Origin: Sulfuritalea sp.
Lineage (GTDB): Bacteria; Pseudomonadota; Gammaproteobacteria; Burkholderiales; Rhodocyclaceae
Assembly (NCBI GenBank): GCA_016712985.1
Contig: JADJQA010000076.1
Span: 1 to 55,567 of the forward strand
Reading direction: 5' to 3'
Length of the DNA: 55,567 bases
This document shows, in pieces, positions 44,477-53,619 of the stretch. The translations under genes and the position numbers were made by a program. The first letter of the stretch is position 1. Each line of letters begins with the position of its first letter. The notes under the pieces were generated by a model, which did no database searches, was not told the origin of the DNA, and was given only the letters and a program-made list of their open reading frames with translations.

Positions 44477-44681
44477 TTACGGCTTCATGGCTTCCTTGAC
44501 GGCGTCCTTTGCATCCTTGACGGTTTCTTTCAGGTCGCCGATATGCTCTTGCACCTTGCCTTCGGCCTGATTCTTCAGGCCCTTGACCTGCTGCTCCCGT
44601 GCTGCCCGTCAATTTGCCGACCTCTTGCTGAATTTTTCCACCGAGGTCCTTTGCCGCGCCCTTTACTTGATCCTTGTTCAT
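44477..44681 (-). CDS. CsbD-family stress protein, one frameshift
   Basis: About 67 residues. The start MNKDQVKGAAKDLGGKIQQE with VGKLTGS is the typical CsbD N-terminus. The frame shifts near 44600, after which QQVKGLKNQAEGKVQEHIGD and LKETVKDAKDAVKEAMKP follow before TAA at 44477-44479. CsbD proteins are small, hydrophilic and induced under general stress; biochemical role unknown. A copy of the palindromic motif lies 117 bases upstream on the same strand, and the DUF3309 gene follows downstream. Confidence 0.85.
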
Positions 44682-44798
44682 TTTGATCTCAAAGTAGTGA
44701 TTGATGCCTCTGATGCACGAGGCGGATTCAGCCCGTACCGCGGATCACGCTATCCATTCATCGTGTCCATGCAGACAGGCTACCGAGCGGCATCAGGT

Positions 44799-44816
44799 TC
44801 TGTGCGCTACCGAACA
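44799..44816 (-). promoter_or_regulatory. Interrupted palindrome, candidate operator upstream of csbD
   Basis: On the minus strand the site reads TGTTCGGTAGCGCACAGA, a full match to the six-site consensus and oriented towards csbD like all the others are towards their genes. Shared orientation and position on the opposite strand argue that it belongs to the gene and not to a local repeat. Confidence 0.5.
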
Positions 44817-44857
44817 TTGAAGGTACGCCTTTGTAGCTCTGATTGGCAAGGGGCTGA

Positions 44858-44960
44858 GCCCGTCATTCCGGGGCCGCGAAGCGGAACCCGGAATCCAGGA
44901 AGCGCGTCTGGAAATTCCTGGATTCGGGTTCTGCCCTGCGGGCAGCCCCGGAATGACGGG
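44858..44960. repeat. Pair of REP-like arms in inverted orientation
   Basis: The left arm contains CGTCATTCCGGGGCCGCGAA and ends CGGAATCCAGGAA. The right arm is its inverted partner, ending CCCGGAATGACGG. About 100 bases in all, with no gene between. Apart from this pair and the csbD operator, the 486 bases from 44682 to 45167 hold nothing I can identify. Confidence 0.75.
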
Positions 44961-45167
44961 CTAATCGATGAATTGTTCTCTGGCTGACGATCATTGCGAA
45001 TCAGGTTGTAGCTTGACGTGCCGCCTCTGCCGCCCGGTCGCCGGCGATGTCATGTTGGATACTCTATGTCAATCACTCTGCCCTTGCGCGTTAATCGAGC
45101 ACGGACCGCCAAAGTCCGTCCCACGCTTCGACTTATCCCGTCCCATCCACTTTCTGAAGGAAACACA

Positions 45168-45619
45168 ATGTACGAGTTGATCGCCGTACTCGTCGCAGGT
45201 CTGTTTGCCACGTCCGTATTCGCCAGACTGCCGCGCCCGCCACACCGGCTGTTGTGAAAGCCGAAGCGAAGGCCGAAAGGCCGATGCAAAAGCCGCCAAG
45301 TCGAAGCCAAGGTTGATGCCAAGGCCGATGCCAAAGGTAGCCGCTGCCGATGACAAGGCTGCCAAGGCCCAGGCGCTGCTGACGCCAAGGCCGCGCAAAG
45401 CCAAGTCAAGGCCGACGCGAAGGCTGCCAAGGCCGAAGCCAAGGCTGCCGAGACCAAGGCCGCCGCCGATGCGAAAGCCGCCAAGAGCGGAACGGCATCC
45501 GATGTCAAGACCGACAGGTGAAAGCCGAAGCCGCGACCGACAAAGCGGCCGCCAAAGCCGACACCGCCGCAGTCAAAGCCGAAGGCAAGGCCGACGTGAA
45601 GGCCGCGGGCGCCAAGTAA
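45168..45619 (+). CDS. Exported Ala/Lys-rich repetitive protein, several frameshifts
   Basis: Start MYELIAVLVAGLFATSVFA is a clear signal peptide after GAAGGAAACACA. The frame is then lost (RLPRPPHRLL before a stop). Reading past small indels gives VKAEAKAEG, KVDAKADAKG, ADDKAAKAQA, VKADAKAAKAEAKAAETKAA and finally DKAAAKADTAAVKAEGKADV before TAA at 45617-45619. About 145 residues of KA(E/D)AKA repeats, with a long helix rich in Ala and Lys. Such histone H1-like or alanine-rich proteins are common in betaproteobacteria, but a signal peptide points to the periplasm. Repeat indels make its true length uncertain. A strong terminator follows. Confidence 0.65.
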
Positions 45620-45636
45620 TCAGCCGTTTCAGCGGC

Positions 45637-45665
45637 AAAAAGACAGGCTTGCCTGTCTTTTTTTT
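45637..45665 (+). terminator. Rho-independent terminator
   Basis: AAAAAGACAGGC, loop TTG, then GCCTGTCTTTTTTTT: a strong stem with a U-run, 18 bases after the stop of the Ala/Lys-rich gene. Its A/T symmetry means it could work on both strands. From here to 45993, about 330 bases, I see no gene; the last part may hold the promoter of the phosphotransferase. Confidence 0.9.
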
Positions 45666-45993
45666 CGCCTGTTTGGCCCTTTTTCCGGTTTCAGCCAATC
45701 AGGCTAAGGGCGCTACCGCACAGAACGCGCCGAGCCTTGTCGTTAGTCTCATGTAACGTGAGCGCGAGATCAAGGTGCGCGAATCCGACCGAAGGAGTCG
45801 GCAGGGCGCTGTCACCGGATCACGATGAAGAAACATCGCAGGCCTCACGCACCAGGCAAAAGGACCAATGACAAATGGCACTATGCAAAGGCGCGACAGG
45901 AAAGACCCGCAGCACAAACCGGCGATGCATCGGGCGATTCGACCCGGCGGCCGGTTCGCGACCGGAATCGGGACAATCACGGTGCAGGCAGCC

Positions 45994-47001
45994 ATGAGTG
46001 CAACCTACATGGGGCGCATGGCCAAGGACGACCGGTGCTCGACTTTCTCAGCATGACATTCAGGAGCAGATCGATGGCGCCACCGAGACCTCGACCTACC
46101 GTGTCTTCAAGCTCAATGGCTCGAACGACGTTTATATGTACGAAGACCGCGCGACCGGCAAAAAGCTGATCGGCAAATTCTTCCTTACGGCGACGAAGAA
46201 TGACGCGGCAAAAGCGGTTTCACACCTGACCCGCGGGGGTCAACAGCCTTTGCGAGATGCGCGACTCGGGACTGACGGCAAGTCCCCACCAGGTCGTCAA
46301 ACCTCTGGGCGTCAAGCACTCGTTGAACGGTTGCTGGTCACCGAATGCTTTGAGGAAGTCTGCTCAGCGAAGTCATCCTGGATGCCGTTCAGGCGGCGAC
46401 CACGCCGAACTGTATGCCAAACTCACCGCGCTCGCCTATTTCTGTCGGAATTCCACAAGCGAACCGCCACCGGTCTGGGAGTCGACTTCAATCAGGACTG
46501 CGACTATCTGGATATCGTGATCGGGCGCCTGCTGGCGATCAGCGCCCTGGCAGCGGATCAGGCAGCCGAACTGTACGTGTTCCGCGACCGGTGGCGCAAG
46601 CAGCCAAGGATGTGGCAAGACCAGCAGGTGATCGTGCATGGCGATGCGACGCCCAGCTTCATGTTCGGTCCGGCCTGGAAGTCCTGACCTTCGATCTGGA
46701 ACGCAGCAAGCGGGCCGATCGTGTGTTCGACATCGGCCGTATCGCCGGGAAGTTGAAGCGCACTTTTTCATGCGGGCAAGCGGCAACAAGGACGCCGCCG
46801 AGCCGTTCGTCGGGCACTTCCTCTGGGAATATGCCTGCCATTTCCCGGACCGGGACGGCACGCCTTTGCATCGATTACCGGGAGGACGCCGTTCTACATG
46901 GGCATTACCTTGCTGCGCATTGCGCGAAACAGTTAGGGGTCGAACCGGGACACCGCGAGCAACTTCTCAGCGAGGCGAAGGCATGCCTAAGGAGCCGCTA
47001 G
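45994..47001 (+). pseudogene. Phosphotransferase (APH-type kinase fold), many frameshifts
   Basis: Pieces of one protein lie in order over three frames: MSATYMGRMAKDD, then EQIDGATETSTYRVFKLNGS and YMYEDRATGKKLIGKFF (kinase N-lobe with its Lys). Then come MRDSGLTASPHQVVKPLGVK, LSEFHKRTATGLGVDFNQDC, and the catalytic loop VIVHGDATPSFMFGP with VLTFDLERSKRADRVFDIGR as the metal-binding segment. The family of aminoglycoside-phosphotransferase-like kinases normally has HGDxxxxN. Here the Asn seems to have been lost with one codon (HGDATPS-FMFG). The start is uncertain. At least six indels occur in 1 kb, so sequence quality limits any statement on activity. The stop abuts the HAD gene. Confidence 0.65.
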
Positions 47002-47792
47002 ATGAACATCGAAGGGCATTATTTTCGATGTCAATGGAACACTGATAGACATCCACACCAACGAGTGGCACGACGACGTGTATCGGGTCATGAGCAATTT
47101 GCTGTCCTACCAGGGCGTGGAGCTCGACCCGGAGGTGATCAAGGATCTGTTCTTCCGAACCATCAAGGAGCAACGCGCGGCAAGCGGCGAGCGCCAGCCG
47201 AATTCGATGCCATTGGGGTTTTCCGCGAAATCGTCGCGCAGCACGCAACGGATTTCACAGTTGCCTTGCCGCACGAGAAAATCGAGCAGCTCCCGGGTTT
47301 CTTGCCAGGAGTGCATCGTGCCGCATCGCGCCAACGCTTCCAGCTCTATCCCGGCGTGGAAGAAACCATCCAGGAATTGCACACCTACTATGCTCTCTCC
47401 ATAGTTTCCGATGCGCAAAGCGCGTATACTTCTGCCCGAAGCTGAATGCCGTCGGCTTGTCCGGCTATTTCGGACCCATCATCGTTTCCGGGGACTGGCT
47501 ACCGCAAGCCGGACCAGCGGCCGTTCGAAGCCGCATTGAGCGCCATGAAACTGGGCCCGCGGAAGTCTTGTTCGTGGGCAACGACCTGTATCGGGATATT
47601 CACGGGCCGCAGAAACTCAGCATCAAGACGGTCTTTTTCAAGTCAGGCGAGGTGACGGAGGACCGAGCACGCGACGCCCGACTACATCATTTACCATTTT
47701 CCCAGTTGCTGGATGCGGTCCGCTTCTTGAGCGTACTGATCGGCGGCGATCCTTTGACCTTTGCCGGAATTCGCCTTGAGGCGTTGGCGTAA
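47002..47792 (+). pseudogene. HAD-family hydrolase, many frameshifts
   Basis: The ATG follows the phosphotransferase stop directly. Starting MNIEG, the HAD motif I is recovered across frames as IIFDVNGTLIDIH (nucleophile Asp). Helical cap sequence follows (MSNLLSYQGVELDPEVIKDL, then EIVAQHATDFTVALPHEKIE, then RFQLYPGVEETIQELHTYYA). SIVSDAQSAY is motif II, RKPDQRPFEAALSAMKLGP supplies the motif III Lys, and VLFVGNDLYRDIHG is motif IV. About 260 residues. It is probably a small phosphatase acting on a sugar or nucleotide phosphate. Together with the preceding kinase-fold gene it forms a pair on the plus strand. At least five indels break it. Confidence 0.7.
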
Positions 47793-47825
47793 TGGTTATA
47801 CCTATTGCAGAGTGAGGAACACTCC

Positions 47826-47858
47826 TCTCCAGGCTAGCGTATGCACACATCTCTCCCG
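47826..47858. repeat. REP-element arm, outer half, cut by the intron
   Basis: AGGCTAGCGTATGCACACAT followed by CTCTCCCG is the outer part of the same arm that ends elements A, B and C. It stops exactly at the 3' end of the group II intron. The rest of the arm (palindrome side) continues at 49784, on the other side of the intron. Confidence 0.8.
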
Positions 47859-47896
47859 ATAGGGGTAGGGATGAGCGCTCGCCCACCCCTCCCTCC

Positions 47897-47929
47897 GAAC
47901 CGTGCGTGCGGTTCTCCCGCACACGGCTC
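47897..47929 (-). ncRNA. Group II intron domain V
   Basis: On the minus strand this 33-nt segment begins GAGCCGTGTGCGG and ends GCACGGTTC. It folds into the short domain V hairpin that holds the catalytic AGC triad of group II introns. It lies 38 bases before the intron 3' end, the normal distance with domain VI between. Confidence 0.85.
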
Positions 47930-47943
47930 TCCAGTCGGTGGTT

Positions 47944-49266
47944 TCAACATCGTGATTGGCTCGCCAAGGTATGAGCTCCAGCCAAAGTGAAGAGCCCAAA
48001 TTCAGCGAAGAAAGCCTTCGGCCAGCGAATGTGATCGGCGCGACATTGCCCCATGCCCGGTCGTTTCTCCTGCTTTCGCAGCAGTGCTCGCAGGCGACGG
48101 CGGATAAAGCCGTCCAGCCTTTTGAACTCCAACCAATGTGCGTGCTTGAAGTAGCCAAACCAGCCTTTCAGGATCGGGTTGAGCTCGTCGATGATCTGCT
48201 TCAAACTCACCCCGCGCGTGCGCCCGGTCTTGCTTCGCAGCTTGTCCTTGATGGCTTTCAGGCTTTTCTTGCGCACCCAGCGCCGACCCGCCTCAAACCG
48301 GTAACCCAGAAAGTCGAACCCCTGTCCATCTTCCCGGCAGTCCCCCACATGGGTCTTGTCGGGATGCAGCGTCAGTCCGGCGTCCTGTACCCAGTTCCTC
48401 ACTTCCGTCAGCGCCGCTTGGGCTTCTTCCGCCGTGGTGCACAGAACAACAAAGTCGTCCGCATACCGCACCATCCGGTAGCCCTTCCCCGCCATCATGA
48501 CATCGAGCGGGTGCAGGTAGATGTTCGCCAGCAACGGGCTGATTACCGCTCCTTGCGGCGTCCCTCCCGTCGGCGTCCATCGTTCCATTCCCTTTATGAT
48601 GTCTTGCTTCAGGTAACTGCGGATCAGGTCGAGCAGTCGTCCATCGCTGATGCGTGTCTCTACTTGCTTCATCAGTTTGTCGTGCGGAATGCTGTCGAAA
48701 TACCCTTTCAGATCGGCGTCCACTACATGGACATTCCCGTCCAGCAGAAGACGATCAACCTCTCTCAGTGCACTTTTACAACCCCGTCCGGGACGAAACC
48801 CATGGCTGTTGTCGTGAAATTCGCGCTCGAAGATCGGTTCGATCACCAGCTTGACTGCCGTCTGCACGATGCGGTCTTTCACCGCCGGGATGCCCAGCGG
48901 GCGGGTTTGTCCCGGCCCTTTGGGTATGTCCACGCGCTTGACCGCCAGCGGCCGGTAACTGTCTTCCTTCAAGGCTTGTTCCAGTTCCCTCAGATAGGTT
49001 TCTGCGTGCGCCGCAAACTTCTCCACGCTTTGCCCATCAACTCCCGCCGCACCCCGGTTCCGCGCAACTTTCGCCCAGGCCAGGTGCAGCGTGTCGGTGC
49101 GCGCTACTTTGTCGATCACGCTGAACCACTTGTTTCCTTTGACGCCGTTAGCCAGCGCCGCCAACATCCGCTCCGTCCAGATCGTGGTTTCGACCCATCC
49201 CCAGTCTCGGGGTCGGGTTTCTGCGTCTTGCTTAGCCCTTTCGGGCACTGCCGTCGCTTCGCTCAC
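47944..49266 (-). CDS. ltrA: Group II intron reverse transcriptase/maturase
   Basis: 440-residue intron-encoded protein that helps splicing and copies the intron into new sites. The N-terminal RT-0 region follows MSEATAVPERAKQDAETRPR. RT motifs: VKRVDIPKGPGQTRPLGIPA, HGFRPGRGCKSALREVD, VVDADLKGYFDSIPHDKL and the catalytic RYADDFVVL (YADD). GTPQGAVISPLLANIYLHPL is also present. Domain X is GVSLKQIIDELNPILKGWFG and so on. The protein ends AFFAEFGLFTLAGAHTLASQ without a clear HNH endonuclease domain, so it is of the endonuclease-less kind that usually targets single-stranded DNA at replication forks or hairpins. The frame is fully intact. Confidence 0.95.
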   Translation of the reverse strand: MSEATAVPERAKQDAETRPRDWGWVETTIWTERMLAALANGVKGNKWFSVIDKVARTDTLHLAWAKVARNRGAAGVDGQSVEKFAAHAETYLRELEQALKEDSYRPLAVKRVDIPKGPGQTRPLGIPAVKDRIVQTAVKLVIEPIFEREFHDNSHGFRPGRGCKSALREVDRLLLDGNVHVVDADLKGYFDSIPHDKLMKQVETRISDGRLLDLIRSYLKQDIIKGMERWTPTGGTPQGAVISPLLANIYLHPLDVMMAGKGYRMVRYADDFVVLCTTAEEAQAALTEVRNWVQDAGLTLHPDKTHVGDCREDGQGFDFLGYRFEAGRRWVRKKSLKAIKDKLRSKTGRTRGVSLKQIIDELNPILKGWFGYFKHAHWLEFKRLDGFIRRRLRALLRKQEKRPGMGQCRADHIRWPKAFFAEFGLFTLAGAHTLASQSRC

Positions 49267-49783
49267 GCGTTACCTCTTTCCAGTCTTCGCACGTCCACCT
49301 TCCTGTCTCCCTTCCCTCGGCGCGGCTTTGCTTTCCGTGCGTCTCGAACGGGCAGGGCAAGCGGTAGGCGGGGTTCGCTCCCCTGCTCGCGAACGTCGGT
49401 TTCCCTCGGTTTGTGCCATGGCTTCCTTTCTCCGTCCTGCGGTACTACAAAGACTCTGACTCCTGCCTCCGTCACTTCGGCGACAGGTCTCCCTGCTTGT
49501 CTCGCGATAACTTCCCAACGTTCCGCCTCCAACCACGTGATGCGCCCCAGCATCGCTTTCCACGCCAAGTACAGCGTGCCAGGCAAGTTCCAGACTTCGC
49601 CACGAATGAGCAGGCTCGTCGCCACATCCCGCCGAATCGAGTTCGTTATCCTGCGGACCGCCAGTTCGCTTCCGGTTGCTCTCCACCCCGCCTCGCGACG
49701 ACGCAGTTACCTTCAGCTTCGGGGTCTTGGCTTGCCCCGGCACGGACTTTCACCATGCGGTTATCGCGCCTTCACAGGCGCAC

Positions 49784-49840
49784 TCATTCCCGCGAACGCG
49801 GGAATCCAGCGTGCGCCACTGGATTTCGGGTCACGCCGGA
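49784..49840. repeat. REP-element palindromes adjacent to the intron 5' end
   Basis: TCATTCCCGCGAACGCGGGA followed by ATCCAG is the palindrome half of the arm cut by the intron. A second palindrome, CTGGATTTCGGGTCACGCCG with GAATGACGGG, lies beside it. From 49841 to 50008 I see nothing further. Confidence 0.8.
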
Positions 49841-50008
49841 ATGACGGGACTCGCATCACGTTTGCATTCAGGCGAGCTGAGTGACCCAGCCCCTAGGCCT
49901 CACCCGCCGCTTCAAGCTGCGCGCTCGTTCCCCCGCACCTGCCCAGGAGGCCAACCTTCCCGAATCGGACAGCCTGCACCATGGCCACCACCGTTTCACC
50001 GCCCCGGC

Positions 50009-51439
50009 TTAACGGGCGGGCAGCAAAATATTCGCGGAAAAACTGCTGTTCTGCACTGTGCCCACGACACGCAGGTTGCGCTTAGCAAGGGCTGCGGTTG
50101 GTGACGCGCAGACCGGGACTGCCGTTGCCGTCCGCCACGGGTTCGACCTGGACGTAGTTGCCGGGCATGCGCGGCAGTCTCGAGGCGCGCCAGCGTTGTG
50201 CCGCGCGCTACCGATCCGGAATGGACTCTGCGGGCCATACGGAAGTGCTCGATCGCCTTGCCCGGATTATTGGCGCCCTGCGCCAAAGTTGCTAACCAGA
50301 TGGGACGCGCCGCAGCCGGGGGCAGTTGCATTGACGCGCTCCAGTCGTTTGCGCGCCAGCGCAGCATTGCCGAGGCGGCTGCGGGTCAGGCCCCGGTTCA
50401 GGTAGTAGGCGGTAGTCAACGTTGCGCTTGATCGGCCTCACCGTAGTCCTGCTCGGCTTCCGCGGCGCGGCCGAGCTTCTCAGCGCATCGCCACGAAGGG
50501 CGTTGAACATCGCCTCGGCGCGGCTCCAGCGTAATGGCCTGATGGCCTTTCGCCAGCGCCTGCGCCGGTTGCCTTTCGATCAGCTTGCGGCCTTCGTCCG
50601 TGTGCCGCATAGGCCTGGCTTCGACTCCCGATCAGGAAAGCCAGCCTGCTGCCGGTGAACTTCCTCGCCGCGGAAACAGGTTTGCCGGCAGCGTCGCAGC
50701 CTTCTTGCGATTGCCCCGACGCGCTCCTCCGACGGCGGGTGGGTGGCCAAACATGCCGGCCAGCCAGTTCGGCGACTGCTGCCCGACAGACGCACGAAGG
50801 TTTCCTGCAGTTCAACCGCGGCACGCGGATCGTAACCGGCACGCACCATGCCCGGAGTCGATGCCGTAGTGATCGGCCTCCAGCTCATTCTCGCGACTGG
50901 AAGCGCATGGTGAGCAGCGTTGCCCCGCCGGCCGCGGCGAAGTCGACCAACTCATGCGATTTCCTGTCGGCGGCCAGTCCGAAATCACGGCTGCGCCGCA
51001 GGACAGCAGAATGGCGCGCTCCATCGAGCTGGCGCCGGCGTGCGGCGCATGCACCGATTTCAGGCGACAGCACGCGCCGCCAGTTCGGCCTCGCTTTTCA
51101 GCTCCGTCAGCAACCCGCGATTGACGCCAGGTTGCCGCCAGGCAAAGCCCAGCATTGGGCACCGGAATCGTTGATGACGCACAAACTCGTAAAGGCAGGT
51201 TCGGCCGGTCATGACACGCACCTGATTCTGCCCCCACTTCGTTGACATAGGCCACCAGTTGGGGATCGAGATTAAAATCTTGCCGCCGGCCGATTGCGAT
51301 TCTGCAGATACTGCCGCGACCCGAGCAGGAATTCCTGCTTCTCCGACATCAGCGTCGGCTCGGTCTTCTTGGTCTACCGGGTTGAGTGGCGGCCGCCCGC
51401 CGATAACGCCGCAATCAGCGGCACTCCGATATAAGCCAT
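50009..51439 (-). pseudogene. M48-family metallopeptidase with TPR-like C-terminus (BepA-like), many frameshifts
   Basis: Periplasmic zinc metalloprotease remains. From the ATG at 51439 (MAYIGVPLIAALSAGG) the pieces in order include TLMSEKQEFLLGSRQYLQNR, LISIP/LDPQLVAYVNEVG-type segments, CWALPGGN-like sequence, VNRGLLTELKSEAELAA (just before the zinc motif) and LSPEIGACAARR where HExxH would be expected. Then come ENELEADHYGID (third ligand region), MVRAGYDPRAAVELQETFVR, ATHPPSEERVGAIAR, a helical repeat part, and LRVVGTVQNSSFSANILLPA at the end. Frame changes occur about every 50-100 bases, so active-site residues cannot be judged. The length, about 475 codons, is typical of BepA/YfgC proteins. 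Confidence 0.6.
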
Positions 51440-52602
51440 TTAGGCGATCGACGCACAGAACACTTGTTCGCGAGCGAAGAATCCTCTGCAAATAATTCGA
51501 TCCAGCCTCCTTACGAATGACCCGGCCCACTGCTGACCGCACACCGGCGCTGCTGGTAGTCGTTCGCCAGAATTAAATCAGAGAAGGGCATTCAGGAGAC
51601 TTCGACAGGCTCAGCCCGAACGGAGGCTTCAAGCGTTTCGGTCCACTCGCTAACTTTTCCGCGGATCCGGCACGAAGCCGCTGCTGCCCGGCCGCGGCGA
51701 TGGCTCGGCAGGCGCGGCGACGGAATGATGCCACGGGCGACGAGATTGGCGCCGGGGTCATGTGGTAGATGGTGATAATTCCCGTCGGGCGAATCGCTGT
51801 TGCGCACGAACCGGTATGGCGTGTCTGGCGAATGCTCGCGTTCGCCATGGCCGGTCGAGAGCTTCTGGACTTCAATTTAATTCACGTGACTGGGCGCGGG
51901 ATTGCGACTGGTCGGCGCGTCGCTCGGCAACCCGCTCCGGCGGCAGCGGATCCGTTGCTGGCGGAAGCGCCGGCGTCGTTTTCCGCTTTCCTGGCCATTG
52001 CAGGCGGGAGCGACCTGGCGCGTCGCGCCGTCCATGAGAGAGCATCGCGCGAAGAATCATCGCACCCTGCCGGCGCGATTCACCGCCCGCAGCTGCGCGG
52101 GCAGCGAATAGGGCGCCGCTGGCGATGGGTTATTGGCCCCGGAGCCGACCTTTCGCGATACACGGCAGGCAGGATGACGCCCACATTGCCCGGTAATGGC
52201 CAGTCCGCGCGGCATAACTGTTGGGCAGCGCGGTAAACTACGAACTGTCCATTCATGCTCTTGCGCCAGCCACCGATCCCGTAGCTGGCCGCCTTCGAGC
52301 ACATAGCCTGATTGCAGCGTGGCGTACGGTCACCAGCCGGTAAGTACGTTGATGCCATCCACCGGCGGCACAGCTAAGCGCGGTCGGCGTGCGCTGGTTC
52401 GACGGCATGGCCCTCGCCAAAGCGTACCGGCGACGGGCGGCCTCTGCCGCCATGCCGATACGGCGTCGGAAGCCGCTCGCCGGTGCTGCGTTGACAATCG
52501 ACACATCGATGACTCTCGCCGCAAGCGTAAGCAGGTACAGCCGAGCAAGGCGACAAACTCGCCGCGCCGATAATGCAGGATGCGAGGGTAGGTCTTTTTC
52601 AT
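51440..52602 (-). pseudogene. Unrecognised gene(s), heavily frameshifted
   Basis: The ATG at 52602 starts MKKTYPRILHYRRGEFVALL, followed in another frame by AVPAYACGESHRCVDCQRST, so a signal peptide or hydrophobic N-terminus is possible. Later pieces include RDRWLAQEHEWTVRSL, NGQFVVYRAAQ and TPYRFVRNSDSPDGNYHHLP. None let me name a family. Indels are too dense to rebuild one protein. At 51601-51623 the well-known dispersed proteobacterial repeat TTCGACAGGCTCAGCCCGAA is present, which marks the gene end or an intergenic gap. The strand is chosen from the neighbours and from these longer coherent pieces. Confidence 0.35.
51601..51623. repeat. Dispersed proteobacterial repeat
   Basis: TTCGACAGGCTCAGCCCGAA followed by CGG is a repeat found scattered in intergenic regions of many proteobacterial genomes. 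It lies here between the unknown gene and the M48 peptidase on the minus strand. Confidence 0.7.
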
Positions 52603-52689
52603 GATTTTCTCCGTGGTTTACGATCATCGCAAGCCTGTAAATGGGCAAAGGTCGGAAACCAGGGTTAAAGGCGCATGGCCCCGGCTTAT

Positions 52690-53619
52690 TTCAAGGTGGG
52701 CAAAGATCGCAGGCTGGGACGAGGTCCGGGTAGCGCGCGCGCGAAAGCGGGTCAGCTTCGCGCCACGCTTCAGCTGACGCCGCGTCCGGCGGCGCGCAAT
52801 TCGCGGATCTGTTTCAGCCAGGCTTCGGGCGTTACGGGGTCGGCTGCGGGTTGGGCGCCGCCAGAGGCCGCGACGGATTTGGCCGACAGGTTGGCGGATG
52901 GCTTAGCCTGCGCATCGGCCGTTGTTGGCACAAGCAGGAACCGACGCCAGGGCTTCCGGCTTCGAGCTTGCCAACCTGACGCGACGGACCCGACAAAGAA
53001 TCGGCGGCACAGGACCGGCGTTGCGTAACGCCGTTCGCGCAGCTCATCGGTCTCGGCGCTGGCTTTCTTCGCCGGCCTGCTCGGCCGGCGCGCGCGCCAC
53101 CGTTGCCCGGGGCTGCGGCCGCAAACGGCTGCCCCGCAGGCTCGAGGTACACCGGCGGGGCATCCTTGAGCGCCAGCGATTTCAGGCACGGCGCGAACTC
53201 TTCTCAACCGCCGGCGCCTGGGCATTGCTCAGGGGCATGACTTCCTGGCGGCAGGTTGCGCCGGCGCGGCGCTACCCCGCCGTCATCAACGGGCTTCCAC
53301 GGACAGCCTGCGCCGCCTGCCTGTTTCCTGGCACCGAATCACGTTCCCCTGTTCGTCCATGACCGCGCCAGGTAACCGACAGACCCACGAGCGCCACGGC
53401 AATCGCCGACGTTACGGGCAACCAACCCGGCACACCACGGCCGCGACCGCGCCGGGCTTCATCGCGAGGTCTGCACGCTCGGCCCGTGCCGTACTCGAGG
53501 ATGCCGCGGTCGAGCATCCCGCATCGCTCGGCTTGCGCAGCTTCGCTGGTAAAGCGCATGGAGTTCTTTACGGCCGACTCCGCCAACTCGGGCCTCAGTG
53601 GAATGACGGGACCGGTCAT
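52690..53619 (-). pseudogene. Anti-sigma-factor-like membrane protein, frameshifted
   Basis: From the ATG at 53619: MTGPVIPLRPELAESAVKNS, then a helical stretch (TSEAAQAERCGMLDRGILEY), and one membrane segment, WLPVTSAIAVALVGLSVTW, near residue 70. The periplasmic part is Pro/Ala-rich, with DAPPVYLEPAGQPFAAAAPG recovered from another frame. It ends with TPEAWLKQIRELRAAGR and, after a shift, RYPDLVPACDLCPP. The TPEAWLxxIRxLRAAGR block is typical of proteins encoded next to ECF sigma factors in betaproteobacteria. Position directly after the sigma gene supports an anti-sigma role, which is inference. Several indels are present. Confidence 0.5.

Larger units (their letters stand above)
47859..49783 (-). 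mobile_element. Group II intron with reverse transcriptase, inserted in a REP arm
   Basis: A 1,925-bp intron on the minus strand. The 5' end is GTGCGCC at 49783, the canonical GUGYG start. The 3' end runs CATCCCTACCCCTAT at 47859. Domain V (47897-47929) and a domain VI stem precede it. The internal gene is an intact reverse transcriptase. Joining the flanks across the intron restores a REP arm: GGGAATGA at the 5' exon joins CGGGAGAGATGTGTGCATAC at the 3' exon. Insertion is therefore directly 3' of a palindromic hairpin. The flanking genes are full of indels while the intron is clean. Confidence 0.92.

Noticed and set aside
47956..49884. Plus-strand 642-codon frame through the group II intron
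   Set aside because: Mirror frame of the reverse transcriptase; the minus-strand protein has all RT motifs including YADD.
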